In this document: positions 23,891 through 31,553 of the stretch, piece by piece
Layout: each line of letters opens with the position of its first letter
Numbering within the stretch: the stretch's first letter is position 1
NCBI GenBank assembly: GCA_002440885.1
Contig: DJVY01000118.1
Location: 22,399-64,096 of the forward strand
Origin: Bacteroidales bacterium UBA6244
Lineage (GTDB): Bacteria; Bacteroidota; Bacteroidia; Bacteroidales; F082
DNA length: 41,698 nucleotides
Direction of reading: 5' to 3'
Notes under the pieces: model-generated
The model's input: the letters and a program-made list of their open reading frames with translations, nothing else
What the model was told of the DNA's origin: nothing
Databases searched by the model: none
Position numbers and translations under genes: made by a program

Positions 23891-25081
23891 CTATTTTATC
23901 ACGTTCAAAGCTTTGCCCACTTTGATGAAAGCGGCAATGGCTTTGTCCAGGTCTTTGCGTCTGTGTGCGGCTGAAAGTTGCACGCGAATACGGGCCTCGC
24001 CTTTTGGAACTACCGGGAAATAGAAGCCGATAACATATATTCCTTCATCCAGCAATTTGGCCGCTACCTCTTGCGACAGTTTTGCATCGTAGAGCATTAC
24101 AGCACAAATAGCCGATTGTGTGGGTTTAATATCGAAACCGGCGGCGAGCATTTTTTCCATAAAATAGGCTGTGTTTTCATGTAGCCTGTCTTGTAGCTCA
24201 TTCGTGTCCGTCATCATCTCAAGCATTTTAATCCCGGCACTAACCACCATGGGAGGCAAAGAGTTTGAAAACAAATAGGGTCTCGATCGCTGGCGCAACA
24301 TGTCGATGATTTCCTTGCGTCCGGTAGTAAACCCGCCTATGGCTCCTCCAAAAGCTTTTCCGAGTGTGCCGGTAATGATATCTATTTTGCCATACAGATT
24401 GAAATGCTCACTAACGCCTCTCCCTGTTTTGCCAACCACGCCAGCCGAATGACTTTCGTCAACCATAACCATGGCATTATATTTCTCTGCCAAAGCCACA
24501 ATCTTGTCCACCGGAGCCACGTTTCCGTCCATCGAAAAAACACCATCGGTAACAATTAAGCGAAAGCGCTGTTCCTGTGCCTTCTTTAATTCTTCTTCCA
24601 AAGCCACCATATCGGCATTGGGATAACGGTATCTTTTGGCCTTACACAAACGCACCCCATCAATAATGGAAGCGTGGTTTAGACTATCGGAAATGATGGC
24701 ATCCTCTTCCCCCAAAAGCGGCTCAAAAACTCCCCCGTTGGCATCAAAGGCGGCAGCATATAAAATGGTGTCTTCGGTTCCAAAAAATTGCGCCACATTT
24801 TGCTCAAGCTCCTTGTGAATATCGGTTGTGCCACAGATAAACCGCACCGATGACATCCCATATCCGTGACTGTCGAGGCCGGCTTTGGCGGCATCAACCA
24901 GCGATGGGTGATTGGATAACCCCAAATAATTATTGGCGCAAAAGTTTAATACTTTCTGACCCGTGTTCAACTGAATTTCAGCTCCCTGCGGACTAACAAT
25001 GATTCGCTCATTTTTGAATAATCCGGCTTCTTTGATATCGCTTAGCTCTTTGGTTAAATAGGCTTTAAAATCTCCGTACAT
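23891..25081 (-). CDS. kbl: 2-amino-3-ketobutyrate CoA ligase (glycine C-acetyltransferase)
   Basis: This 396-aa PLP enzyme of the alpha-oxoamine synthase family cleaves 2-amino-3-ketobutyrate with CoA to glycine and acetyl-CoA in threonine breakdown. The PLP lysine is K242 (ITGTLGKAFGGAIGG). CANNYLGLSNHP, DSLNHASIIDG and VDESHSAGVVG are typical. Related 7-keto-8-aminopelargonate synthases are similar, but the N-terminus, length and FICGTTDIHKELE match Kbl. Threonine dehydrogenase (tdh), its usual partner, is not adjacent. Confidence 0.92.
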   Translation of the reverse strand: MYGDFKAYLTKELSDIKEAGLFKNERIIVSPQGAEIQLNTGQKVLNFCANNYLGLSNHPSLVDAAKAGLDSHGYGMSSVRFICGTTDIHKELEQNVAQFFGTEDTILYAAAFDANGGVFEPLLGEEDAIISDSLNHASIIDGVRLCKAKRYRYPNADMVALEEELKKAQEQRFRLIVTDGVFSMDGNVAPVDKIVALAEKYNAMVMVDESHSAGVVGKTGRGVSEHFNLYGKIDIITGTLGKAFGGAIGGFTTGRKEIIDMLRQRSRPYLFSNSLPPMVVSAGIKMLEMMTDTNELQDRLHENTAYFMEKMLAAGFDIKPTQSAICAVMLYDAKLSQEVAAKLLDEGIYVIGFYFPVVPKGEARIRVQLSAAHRRKDLDKAIAAFIKVGKALNVIK

Positions 25082-25119
25082 AGCATTTGTGTTTAAAAAT
25101 CAGTATCTGTTTTAAGCAT

Positions 25120-25127
25120 CAAAAGTA
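25120..25127 (-). promoter_or_regulatory. -7 element for kbl-acpS
   Basis: The minus strand reads TACTTTTG, an exact TAnnTTTG, 38 bp before the kbl start. A TTG lies 15 bp upstream, closer than the ideal spacing. Confidence 0.55.
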
Positions 25128-25227
25128 AACAATCAATCTATTCAACGGTCATTGATGACACAATTTAGACGCGTTATATTTTCCGCAGGCCTCCATTTTT
25201 TCCGATCTTTGCCGCAAAATTGCCTTT

Positions 25228-26301
25228 ATGAAAATTGCTTCTCTGGTTTCAGGCGGTGTCGACAGTTCGGTTACTATTCCATTGCTGAAAAAGCAAGGTT
25301 ACGACCCGCATATTTTTTATATAAAAATAGGAATGGAAAACGAAGAGGCTTTCATGGATTGTCCGTCGGAAGAGGATATTGAGATTACTAACTGGATCGC
25401 AAAAAAGTATGCCTGCAAATTTGATGTTGTTGATTTACAAGACGAATATTGGTCAACTGTAGTAAAATACACCATCGATAATGTAAAAATGGGACTTACT
25501 CCAAACCCTGATATCATGTGCAATTTACTGATCAAGTTTGGAGCATTCGATCAAAAATACGGGAAGGATTTCGACCTTATCACTACCGGACATTATGCCA
25601 ACACCTACAAAAATGAACAGGGCGTTTTTTTAGCTACAGCTGCCGATCGGGTAAAAGACCAAACCTACTTTCTGGGACAGATCACCTACCCTCAGCTAAA
25701 AAAAGCCATGTTCCCGATTGGGAATTTGTTGAAAGCGGAGGTGCGAAAACTGGCGCACGAAATGAAGCTTCCCAGTGCCGGAAGACCAGACAGCCAGGGA
25801 ATTTGTTTTTTAGGAAAGATAAATTACAGCGACTTTATTAAACAACATCTGGGCGAAAAACCAGGCGAAATAATCGAATTAGAGACGGGAAAGGTAATTG
25901 GTGAACACAAAGGTTTTTGGTTTCACACCATTGGTCAGCGGCGTGGGCTGGGATTAAGTGGTGGCCCGTGGTTTGTAGTGGGCAAAAACATTAGGGAAAA
26001 TAAAATTCTGGTGTCAAATGGCTACGATCCGATAGCGCAATACGGAAAAACCATACATCTGGAAAACTTACATCTGATTAATCCGAATTCACCTTTGGCG
26101 TCAGGCCAACCTATCAAATTTAAAATAAGACACCAACCTGAATTCAATTCCGGCGTAATTACTCATGACCAACTGCAATCAGCACAGATAAAATCCGATT
26201 CCGCCATATCCGGTATTGCACCCGGGCAATTTGCCGTTATATACGATGAGGAAGAAAAAACCTGCCTTGGAAGTGCAGTTATCTCAGCAAGAGATAAATA
26301 A
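25228..26301 (+). CDS. mnmA: tRNA-specific 2-thiouridylase
   Basis: This 357-aa enzyme thiolates U34 of tRNA-Lys, -Glu and -Gln. The PP-loop SGGVDSS lies at residues 8-14. The two catalytic cysteines are C98 (TPNPDIMCN) and C193 (DSQGICF). GHYAN, KDQTYFLGQ and HTIGQRRGLGLSGG are canonical. The N-terminus lacks the usual GMSGG lead and opens MKIASLVSGG, and the segment after the first helix (MENEEAFMDCPSEED) is unusual. A one-mismatch -7 element (GATCTTTG) lies at 25204-25211. Confidence 0.94.
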   Translation: MKIASLVSGGVDSSVTIPLLKKQGYDPHIFYIKIGMENEEAFMDCPSEEDIEITNWIAKKYACKFDVVDLQDEYWSTVVKYTIDNVKMGLTPNPDIMCNLLIKFGAFDQKYGKDFDLITTGHYANTYKNEQGVFLATAADRVKDQTYFLGQITYPQLKKAMFPIGNLLKAEVRKLAHEMKLPSAGRPDSQGICFLGKINYSDFIKQHLGEKPGEIIELETGKVIGEHKGFWFHTIGQRRGLGLSGGPWFVVGKNIRENKILVSNGYDPIAQYGKTIHLENLHLINPNSPLASGQPIKFKIRHQPEFNSGVITHDQLQSAQIKSDSAISGIAPGQFAVIYDEEEKTCLGSAVISARDK

Positions 26302-26314
26302 CACAGCGGGCTAT

Positions 26315-27280
26315 TTAATAAACAGCTTTCTTTTTCAGGTATTTCCTCACGTATTCTTCCACACCGGCCTCCAGAGAAGTAAATTCATCCAGATACCCTG
26401 TAGCGATGAGTTTCTGCATGTTAGCCTCAGTAAAATACTGATACTTGTCGCGGATGTCTTTGGGCGTATCAACAAACTCAATGTTGGGTTCAATTTCCAT
26501 GGCGTTAAAAGTCGCCTTTACCAAGTCGAGAAACGTACGCGCTTTACCCGTACCCAAATTATACAATCCTGATTTGGGGCGGTTTTTGAACAGGAACATA
26601 ATCACCTTAGCCACATCCTTCACGTAGATGAAATCACGAAGTTGTTCGCCGTCCTTAAAATCAGGATGATGCGATCGGAAAAGCTTCATCTTACCGGTTT
26701 TCAAAATCTGATAATAGGCGTGAAAAACCACTGAAGCCATCCTGGATTTATGGTATTCGTTTGGCCCATAAACATTAAAAAACTTCAAGCCAAACCAACA
26801 GGGTGGAACTGTTTTCTGTTTTAATACCCATTTGTCAAAATCATTCTTTGAGTCGCCGTATGGGTTTAGCGGTTGCAACTTGCTAATCACCTTATGATCA
26901 TCGTCAAAACCATGCTCTCCTCCCCCATAGGTTGCAGCAGATGAAGCATATATCAAACCGATTCCGTATTTCGCACACCGGCTGAATATTTCCTTAGAGT
27001 ATTTCAGATTCAGTTCATCGAAAATCTTGCGGTCAAACTCCGTAGTATCGGTACGAGCACCCAGGTGAAACACGAAATCGACATTAAAATAATAGCTGTC
27101 AAACCAACCAAAGAATTCCTTTCGCTCAATTTTTTTTATAAACCGACGCTTGGTCAGGTTGGGCCATTTATCTTCTTTCGAAAAATCATCAACCAAAATC
27201 AGATTCTCGTAACCTTGATTATTTAAAAAAGTCACCAATGCGCTCCCAATAAATCCCGCAGCTCCTGTAACAACAATCAT
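26315..27280 (-). CDS. hldD: ADP-L-glycero-D-manno-heptose 6-epimerase
   Basis: This 321-aa extended SDR converts ADP-D-glycero- to ADP-L-glycero-heptose for the LPS core. Its NAD(P) loop is VTGAAGFIGS near residue 4. HLGARTDTTE, NPYGDSKNDFD (Y-x3-K), FNVYGPNEYHKSRMASV and DFKDGEQLRDFIYVKDV are highly specific for HldD/RfaD. I take the ATG at 27278-27280. A longer frame from 27316 would add 12 residues, but a perfect -7 promoter element (27295-27302) lies within that extension. The gene is convergent with mnmA. Confidence 0.95.
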   Translation of the reverse strand: MIVVTGAAGFIGSALVTFLNNQGYENLILVDDFSKEDKWPNLTKRRFIKKIERKEFFGWFDSYYFNVDFVFHLGARTDTTEFDRKIFDELNLKYSKEIFSRCAKYGIGLIYASSAATYGGGEHGFDDDHKVISKLQPLNPYGDSKNDFDKWVLKQKTVPPCWFGLKFFNVYGPNEYHKSRMASVVFHAYYQILKTGKMKLFRSHHPDFKDGEQLRDFIYVKDVAKVIMFLFKNRPKSGLYNLGTGKARTFLDLVKATFNAMEIEPNIEFVDTPKDIRDKYQYFTEANMQKLIATGYLDEFTSLEAGVEEYVRKYLKKKAVY

Positions 27281-27294
27281 ATAGAAAATTTTGT

Positions 27295-27302
27295 CAAAAG
27301 TA
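27295..27302 (-). promoter_or_regulatory. -7 element for hldD; decides its start
   Basis: The minus strand reads TACTTTTG, 14 bp before the ATG at 27280. It falls inside the longest reading frame, so the upstream ATG at 27316 would not be on the transcript. The leader should be under 10 nt. Confidence 0.6.
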
Positions 27303-27399
27303 CGGTAATTAAACATGCCTTGTCAAGGAAAAAAACACAACCAAGGCCAACAAAAACCGCAGTGAAGTAGTTTAAGGTATTTTACAATTAATAATTACC

Positions 27400-27407
27400 T
27401 ACTTTTG
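27400..27407 (+). promoter_or_regulatory. -7 element for secreted protease gene
   Basis: TACTTTTG is an exact TAnnTTTG, 40 bp before the ATG at 27448. Confidence 0.55.
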
Positions 27408-27447
27408 TAAACGCAGCAAAGCTGTTTTAATCCAAAAGTGAAGCTGA

Positions 27448-29307
27448 ATGCAAAAAATTAAAATTTCGTCTTTGTGGGTCTTTTGTGTCCTCTTAATGAG
27501 CACAACAATGGCTCAAACCAACAACAGCACTGAGCCAATCGGAAAAACCCTGAATCTTCCTGAGGTAAAACTTTTCTATCCTATCGAACAGCAACCCCTC
27601 CCGCAAGTTGTTGGCCAGGAAGTCGCGCCCCTTTTAGTCGGATACACCAGAGACATCAAATACCCGGAATTAGAGGCTGTCGGACAATGGGACACAGCAT
27701 TCAACACTATTCAGGTATGGCGTGCGCTGTTTAAGACAGAAGCAGCGGCTGGCATGCATGTTTATTTTTCTGATGTCAGATTAGGGCCAACTGAAAGACT
27801 TTTTGTTTACAATCCCACCAAAAAAGCTGGTTATAAAACTTACACCGAGGCAAACAACGGCCTTCATCTGGCATCCGACACAATAACCGGAAACGCAGTA
27901 ATGGTAGAGTATATCACTTCAAACGATTCACGTGAATTGCCATTTCACCTCTCCGAAATCGGAGTGCTAATTGGTGACAAGACTAACAAAGGATTCGGTG
28001 ATGCGGGTGATTGTGAAGTCCATATCAACTGCAGTGAAGGGAACAACTGGCAAAAACAAAAGCGAGGTGTCGCCAGAATAATCCTAAAACAAGGCAGCTA
28101 CACTTACTTGTGCAGTGGCACGCTTGTGAACAATACCAAGCTCGACGGAAAGCCCTATTTTTTAACGGCCAACCACTGCGGGCAAACGGCCACTTCAACC
28201 GATTATGCCCAGTGGCTTTTTTATTTTAACTACGAAGCAGAAGGCTGCGAAAAGCCGCCTGTTGAACCTTCCTACAATGTCTTAAACGGATCAAAACTTT
28301 TAGCACGAAGCGTTTCCAATATTTCTACTGCATCCGATTTCAAACTACTTCTGCTCGACGATAATCCACCTGATAATTTCAACCCCTACTTCAACGGGTG
28401 GAGTCGGAGTGCAGACGCTTCACCCAGCGGTGTCAGCATCCATCACCCGCAGGGCGATTTGAAAATGATATCCACTTATACCCAGCCATTGGCTTCATCG
28501 CAATACACTTCCAACATCGATGACCCTGACGGATTATACTGGCGGGTTTACTGGTCGGAAACAGAAAATGGGCACGGAGTCACAGAAGGTGGCTCTTCAG
28601 GCAGTCCGATTTTCAATGACGAGGGACTTGTTGTGGGTAGCTTAACAGGAGGCGGCTCATCCTGCGATTTCTTAACATCGCCCGACTTTTACGGAAAATT
28701 CAATGTGTCGTGGCAACCAAATGGCAGCACCGACAGCACGAGAATATTATCCTACTGGCTTGATCCGTTGAACTCGGGGGTTGTCTCACTTCAAGGCAGC
28801 GACCTCGACACCACCAACCTGACAGCTTGGTTTACCGCCCTCGATACCGAAGTCGTGGTGGGTGAAACAATAGGTTTCTCCAACTCTTCATTTGGAAATA
28901 TTACCCGATATGAGTGGGAATTTGAAGGAGGATATCCACAAACCAGCACAGAAAAAGAACCCGGAGAAGTTCGGTACGAAAAATCTGGACTGTTTGATGT
29001 GAGGTTGATTGTTTATTCAAACACCGACTCCGACACCCTGGAACGCCAAAACTACATCAACGTGATGCCCCTGCTATCACCCAATCCCGGAAACGGCTAT
29101 TTCACTATTTCATTTGGCGACATCGTTCCCGAGGATATCGGAGTGCGTGTCTTCGACTTGTTTGGCAATGAAGTGGATTTCAAATTGAATCAAATAAACG
29201 AAAATCAGCTGCAAGTCGACATAAGCAATTGCCGGGTGGGGATGTACATTATTCAATACACCTCCGGACAATTGAGTAACACGTTCAAGGTGAATGTGAT
29301 AAAATAA
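27448..29307 (+). CDS. Secreted lysyl-endopeptidase-like serine protease with PKD and T9SS domains
   Basis: This 619-aa exported protein has, in order: a signal peptide (residues 1-22, cut after MAQ) and a pro-region to about 205; a trypsin-fold protease at about 205-450; a PKD-like domain at about 460-545 (FSNSSFGNITRYEWEFEGG); and a T9SS type A sorting domain from LSPNPGNGYF to the end. The catalytic triad is H243 (LTANHCG), D297 (ASDFKLLLLDD) and S384 (GGSSGSP). SIHHPQGDLKMIS and FNPYFNGWSRS resemble Achromobacter-type Lys-C enzymes, so cleavage after lysine is possible but not shown. It is probably a nutritional extracellular or surface protease. Confidence 0.88.
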   Translation: MQKIKISSLWVFCVLLMSTTMAQTNNSTEPIGKTLNLPEVKLFYPIEQQPLPQVVGQEVAPLLVGYTRDIKYPELEAVGQWDTAFNTIQVWRALFKTEAAAGMHVYFSDVRLGPTERLFVYNPTKKAGYKTYTEANNGLHLASDTITGNAVMVEYITSNDSRELPFHLSEIGVLIGDKTNKGFGDAGDCEVHINCSEGNNWQKQKRGVARIILKQGSYTYLCSGTLVNNTKLDGKPYFLTANHCGQTATSTDYAQWLFYFNYEAEGCEKPPVEPSYNVLNGSKLLARSVSNISTASDFKLLLLDDNPPDNFNPYFNGWSRSADASPSGVSIHHPQGDLKMISTYTQPLASSQYTSNIDDPDGLYWRVYWSETENGHGVTEGGSSGSPIFNDEGLVVGSLTGGGSSCDFLTSPDFYGKFNVSWQPNGSTDSTRILSYWLDPLNSGVVSLQGSDLDTTNLTAWFTALDTEVVVGETIGFSNSSFGNITRYEWEFEGGYPQTSTEKEPGEVRYEKSGLFDVRLIVYSNTDSDTLERQNYINVMPLLSPNPGNGYFTISFGDIVPEDIGVRVFDLFGNEVDFKLNQINENQLQVDISNCRVGMYIIQYTSGQLSNTFKVNVIK

Positions 29308-29555
29308 TTGGGGAGATCATCCGCGAAACTTATCCTTTTATAAAGAGCACTTACCCAATACATTTTTTATCGAAAAAGTAAGGAGACCAGATACCTATTT
29401 GGGCTGATTCAGGAATTGGCAAAAAATATGATTCCATATCACTCAAAAAGATACACAATAGCGAAACATTGAAATCAATTAACTTTGATGTGTGGCCATA
29501 TGCTCAAATTAACCACATCACCCTAAATGTTTTATGACCGCATATTAGGCGAAGA

Positions 29556-29978
29556 TTATTTTGTTCTCAAACTATTCAAATATTCGTCCGGTGTCAAAAC
29601 TGGAATTTCAGATTCTTTAAAATCCTTACTATTCCTTGTGATCAATATTTTACAATCCATTTTTATAGCACAATAGTATTGTAAAGAGTCTTCAAAATCT
29701 GAAAATTTTGACGACAATCCTTTAGCAACAATTTTATCTGTCAAATCTGATGTCTCAGCTATTACCTTGAATTTACGTAGCTTCTCCTTGACCAACTTTT
29801 TGTCCTCAACTCTTGAAAGCAAATAATATAGAGTAGAATATGTTAAAGCTGAAACAATCAAATCAATTTCGCCTTTATCAGCAAGTGTTGCAATCTTGGC
29901 AGCAGAATTATAATAGGGCTCTCTTTCTCCTAGCAAATCCAGAACAACATTTGTATCCAGAAATAATCTATCTTTCAT
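29556..29978 (-). CDS. PIN-domain toxin (VapC-like)
   Basis: This 140-aa PIN-fold ribonuclease-type protein has acidic metal-site residues in the expected places: D8 (LFLDTNVVLDLL), D97 (DFEDSLQYY) and D119 (ITRNSKDF). The arrangement fits the PIN_3 subgroup. Such proteins usually cut tRNA or rRNA and are neutralised by the cognate antitoxin. It overlaps the upstream antitoxin gene by 4 bp (ATGA), the usual coupling in these modules. Nothing in the sequence suggests inactivation. The target RNA is unknown. Confidence 0.88.
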   Translation of the reverse strand: MKDRLFLDTNVVLDLLGEREPYYNSAAKIATLADKGEIDLIVSALTYSTLYYLLSRVEDKKLVKEKLRKFKVIAETSDLTDKIVAKGLSSKFSDFEDSLQYYCAIKMDCKILITRNSKDFKESEIPVLTPDEYLNSLRTK

Positions 29979-30232
29979 TTGTACTTCTCTGCTAAGTAAT
30001 CACTATATTCTTGTTTATAGTCAATATCTGTTGGGAACTTCACTCCAGTTTGCATACTTTTAACAAATGGCGATATCTCAAAATCATTTTCAACTTTACT
30101 AAATTCTTTTTCAATCAATGATTTAAGATAAGACTCAATCAAGCGAGAAAGACTTCTTTGATTTGATGAGGCATACTCTTTGGCTTTTTCAATCACCAAT
30201 TTATCCAGTTTTAATGTCAACTTTGCATCCAT
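29975..30232 (-). CDS. RHH antitoxin, DUF6364-like
   Basis: This 85-aa protein has an N-terminal ribbon-helix-helix DNA-binding region (KLTLKLDKLVIEKAKEYA...RSLSRLIESYL) and a C-terminal tail (ISPFVKSMQTGVKFPTDIDYKQEYSDYLAEKY) that should bind and block the toxin. The pattern agrees with DUF6364 antitoxins paired with PIN toxins in Bacteroidota. It is the first gene of the module, so it probably represses its own promoter at 30255-30285 together with the toxin. Confidence 0.85.
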   Translation of the reverse strand: MDAKLTLKLDKLVIEKAKEYASSNQRSLSRLIESYLKSLIEKEFSKVENDFEISPFVKSMQTGVKFPTDIDYKQEYSDYLAEKYK

Positions 30233-30254
30233 ATCTCAAAATGTTTTATACGTG

Positions 30255-30285
30255 CAAATATACTACTTTAATCCGTATGATTCAA
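30255..30285 (-). promoter_or_regulatory. Promoter of the toxin-antitoxin module
   Basis: The minus-strand -7 element TATATTTG (30262-30255) and TTG (30285-30283) are separated by 20 bp. The -7 is 22 bp before the antitoxin ATG. It overlaps the start of the decayed toxin remnant on the + strand. Confidence 0.65.
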
Positions 30286-30458
30286 GCGGAAATTTTCATG
30301 AAACTAATTTTTGCCCAACAGCCACATAAACTCTCCGGCAAATACGCTGATCTTTGGGAATGCCACGTAAAACCCGACTGGCTTTAATTTGAAGCATCGA
30401 CTTAAATAACAAAACAAATATCCTTTACCGAACAGGTACACATGCCGATTTATTTTAT
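30283..30458 (+). pseudogene. Decayed YafQ-type (RelE/ParE superfamily) toxin
   Basis: Two fragments in different frames together match the C-terminal half of a YafQ toxin. The first (to the TAA at 30385-30387) encodes LIFAQQPHKLSGKYADLWECHVKPDWL, equivalent to the YafQ core with L-x-G-x-W/Y, R/E-x-x-H-x-E/K-PDW. After a frameshift of a few bases, 30396-30458 encodes IDLNNKTNILYRTGTHADLFY, matching the terminal RTGTHAALF of E. coli YafQ. The N-terminal half and any antitoxin (DinJ type) are missing. I judge it an inactive remnant next to the live PIN module. Confidence 0.75.
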
Positions 30459-30495
30459 AACTTCAAGATTAGGCTTATACCCTTATCAGCAATCT

Positions 30496-31551
30496 CTAAT
30501 CAGCACTATCCCCAAGTTTTTCGTAGTTGGAATATCCTGTCCACTTTTCAATAACCTGTGTCAGATCTTCCGGCAATTCAGAATCAAAACTCAAATGTTT
30601 TCCTGTAATAGGATGCTCAAAACCCAACGACTTGGCATGCAATGATTGTCGGGGGATTAAAGCAAAACAATTGTTTACAAATTGCTTGTATTTGGTAAAA
30701 GTTGTGCCTTTAAGCAGCTGATCACCTCCATACTTTTCATCGTTAAAAAGCGGATGACCCAGGTAGCGAAAATGCGCCCTGATTTGATGTGTTCGTCCGG
30801 TTTCAAGCTGACAAGCCACCAAAGTGACATAGCCAAAGCGTCTGAGCACTTTGTAATGTGAAACAGCTTCTTTTCCATATTCCCCATTGGGAAAAACGGT
30901 CATTACCCTCCTGTCTTTCAAGCTGCGGCCAATGTGTCCGGTGATGGTTCCCTCTTCTGCCTCCACATCGCCCCAAACCAACGCATGATAAGTACGCTGT
31001 ATCGAGTGATCGAAAAACTGCTTGGCGAGTTTGGTCTGTGCCATTTCATTTTTCGCCACAAGGAGCAACCCTGAGGTGTCTTTGTCGATGCGATGGACAA
31101 GATAGCCAAATCCATTCTCCACTTTCTCAAGTTGATGGGTTTCCTTAAAATAATGGGCTAAACCATGTAAAAGCGTGCCTGTGTAGTTGTTATACCCGGG
31201 ATGAACGACCAACCCGGCTTGCTTGTTTACCACAAGCACATCATCATCTTCATACACAATTTCCAAATCGATTTCCTGAGGAAAAATCTCGACATCACGG
31301 GGCGGATAAGTCATAACCACCGATATTTCATCAAGCGGTTTTACTTTGTAATTCGACTTTACAGGTTGCTTGTTTACCAGAATGTTACCGGCTTTGGCCG
31401 CTTGTTGCACTTTATTCCGGGAGACATTTACAATCCTGTTGTATAGGAATTTATCTACCCGTAAAGGCGACTGCCCCCGGTCGACAATAATATGGTAATG
31501 TTCATAAAGGTCGGAACTTTCCTCCTCAACAAACTCGTTATAGTTCTCCAT
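30496..31551 (-). CDS. rluD: RluD-type 23S rRNA pseudouridine synthase
   Basis: This 351-aa enzyme has an N-terminal S4 RNA-binding domain (about 28-90, LRVDKFLYNRIVNVSRNKVQQAAKAG) and an RluA-family catalytic domain. The catalytic aspartate is D156 in LVHRIDKDTSGLLLVAKN; GRTHQIRAHFRYLGHPLFND is the second family motif. By analogy it modifies helix 69 of 23S rRNA, although RluC or other RluA-type targets cannot be excluded. It lies 2 bp downstream of the T9SS-protein gene and ends the PASTA-T9SS-rluD operon. Confidence 0.9.
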   Translation of the reverse strand: MENYNEFVEEESSDLYEHYHIIVDRGQSPLRVDKFLYNRIVNVSRNKVQQAAKAGNILVNKQPVKSNYKVKPLDEISVVMTYPPRDVEIFPQEIDLEIVYEDDDVLVVNKQAGLVVHPGYNNYTGTLLHGLAHYFKETHQLEKVENGFGYLVHRIDKDTSGLLLVAKNEMAQTKLAKQFFDHSIQRTYHALVWGDVEAEEGTITGHIGRSLKDRRVMTVFPNGEYGKEAVSHYKVLRRFGYVTLVACQLETGRTHQIRAHFRYLGHPLFNDEKYGGDQLLKGTTFTKYKQFVNNCFALIPRQSLHAKSLGFEHPITGKHLSFDSELPEDLTQVIEKWTGYSNYEKLGDSAD

Positions 31552-31553
31552 TC

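Noticed and set aside
27281..27316. Longer N-terminus for hldD
   Set aside because: The added 12 residues precede the strict Rossmann start, and the promoter element is inside them.
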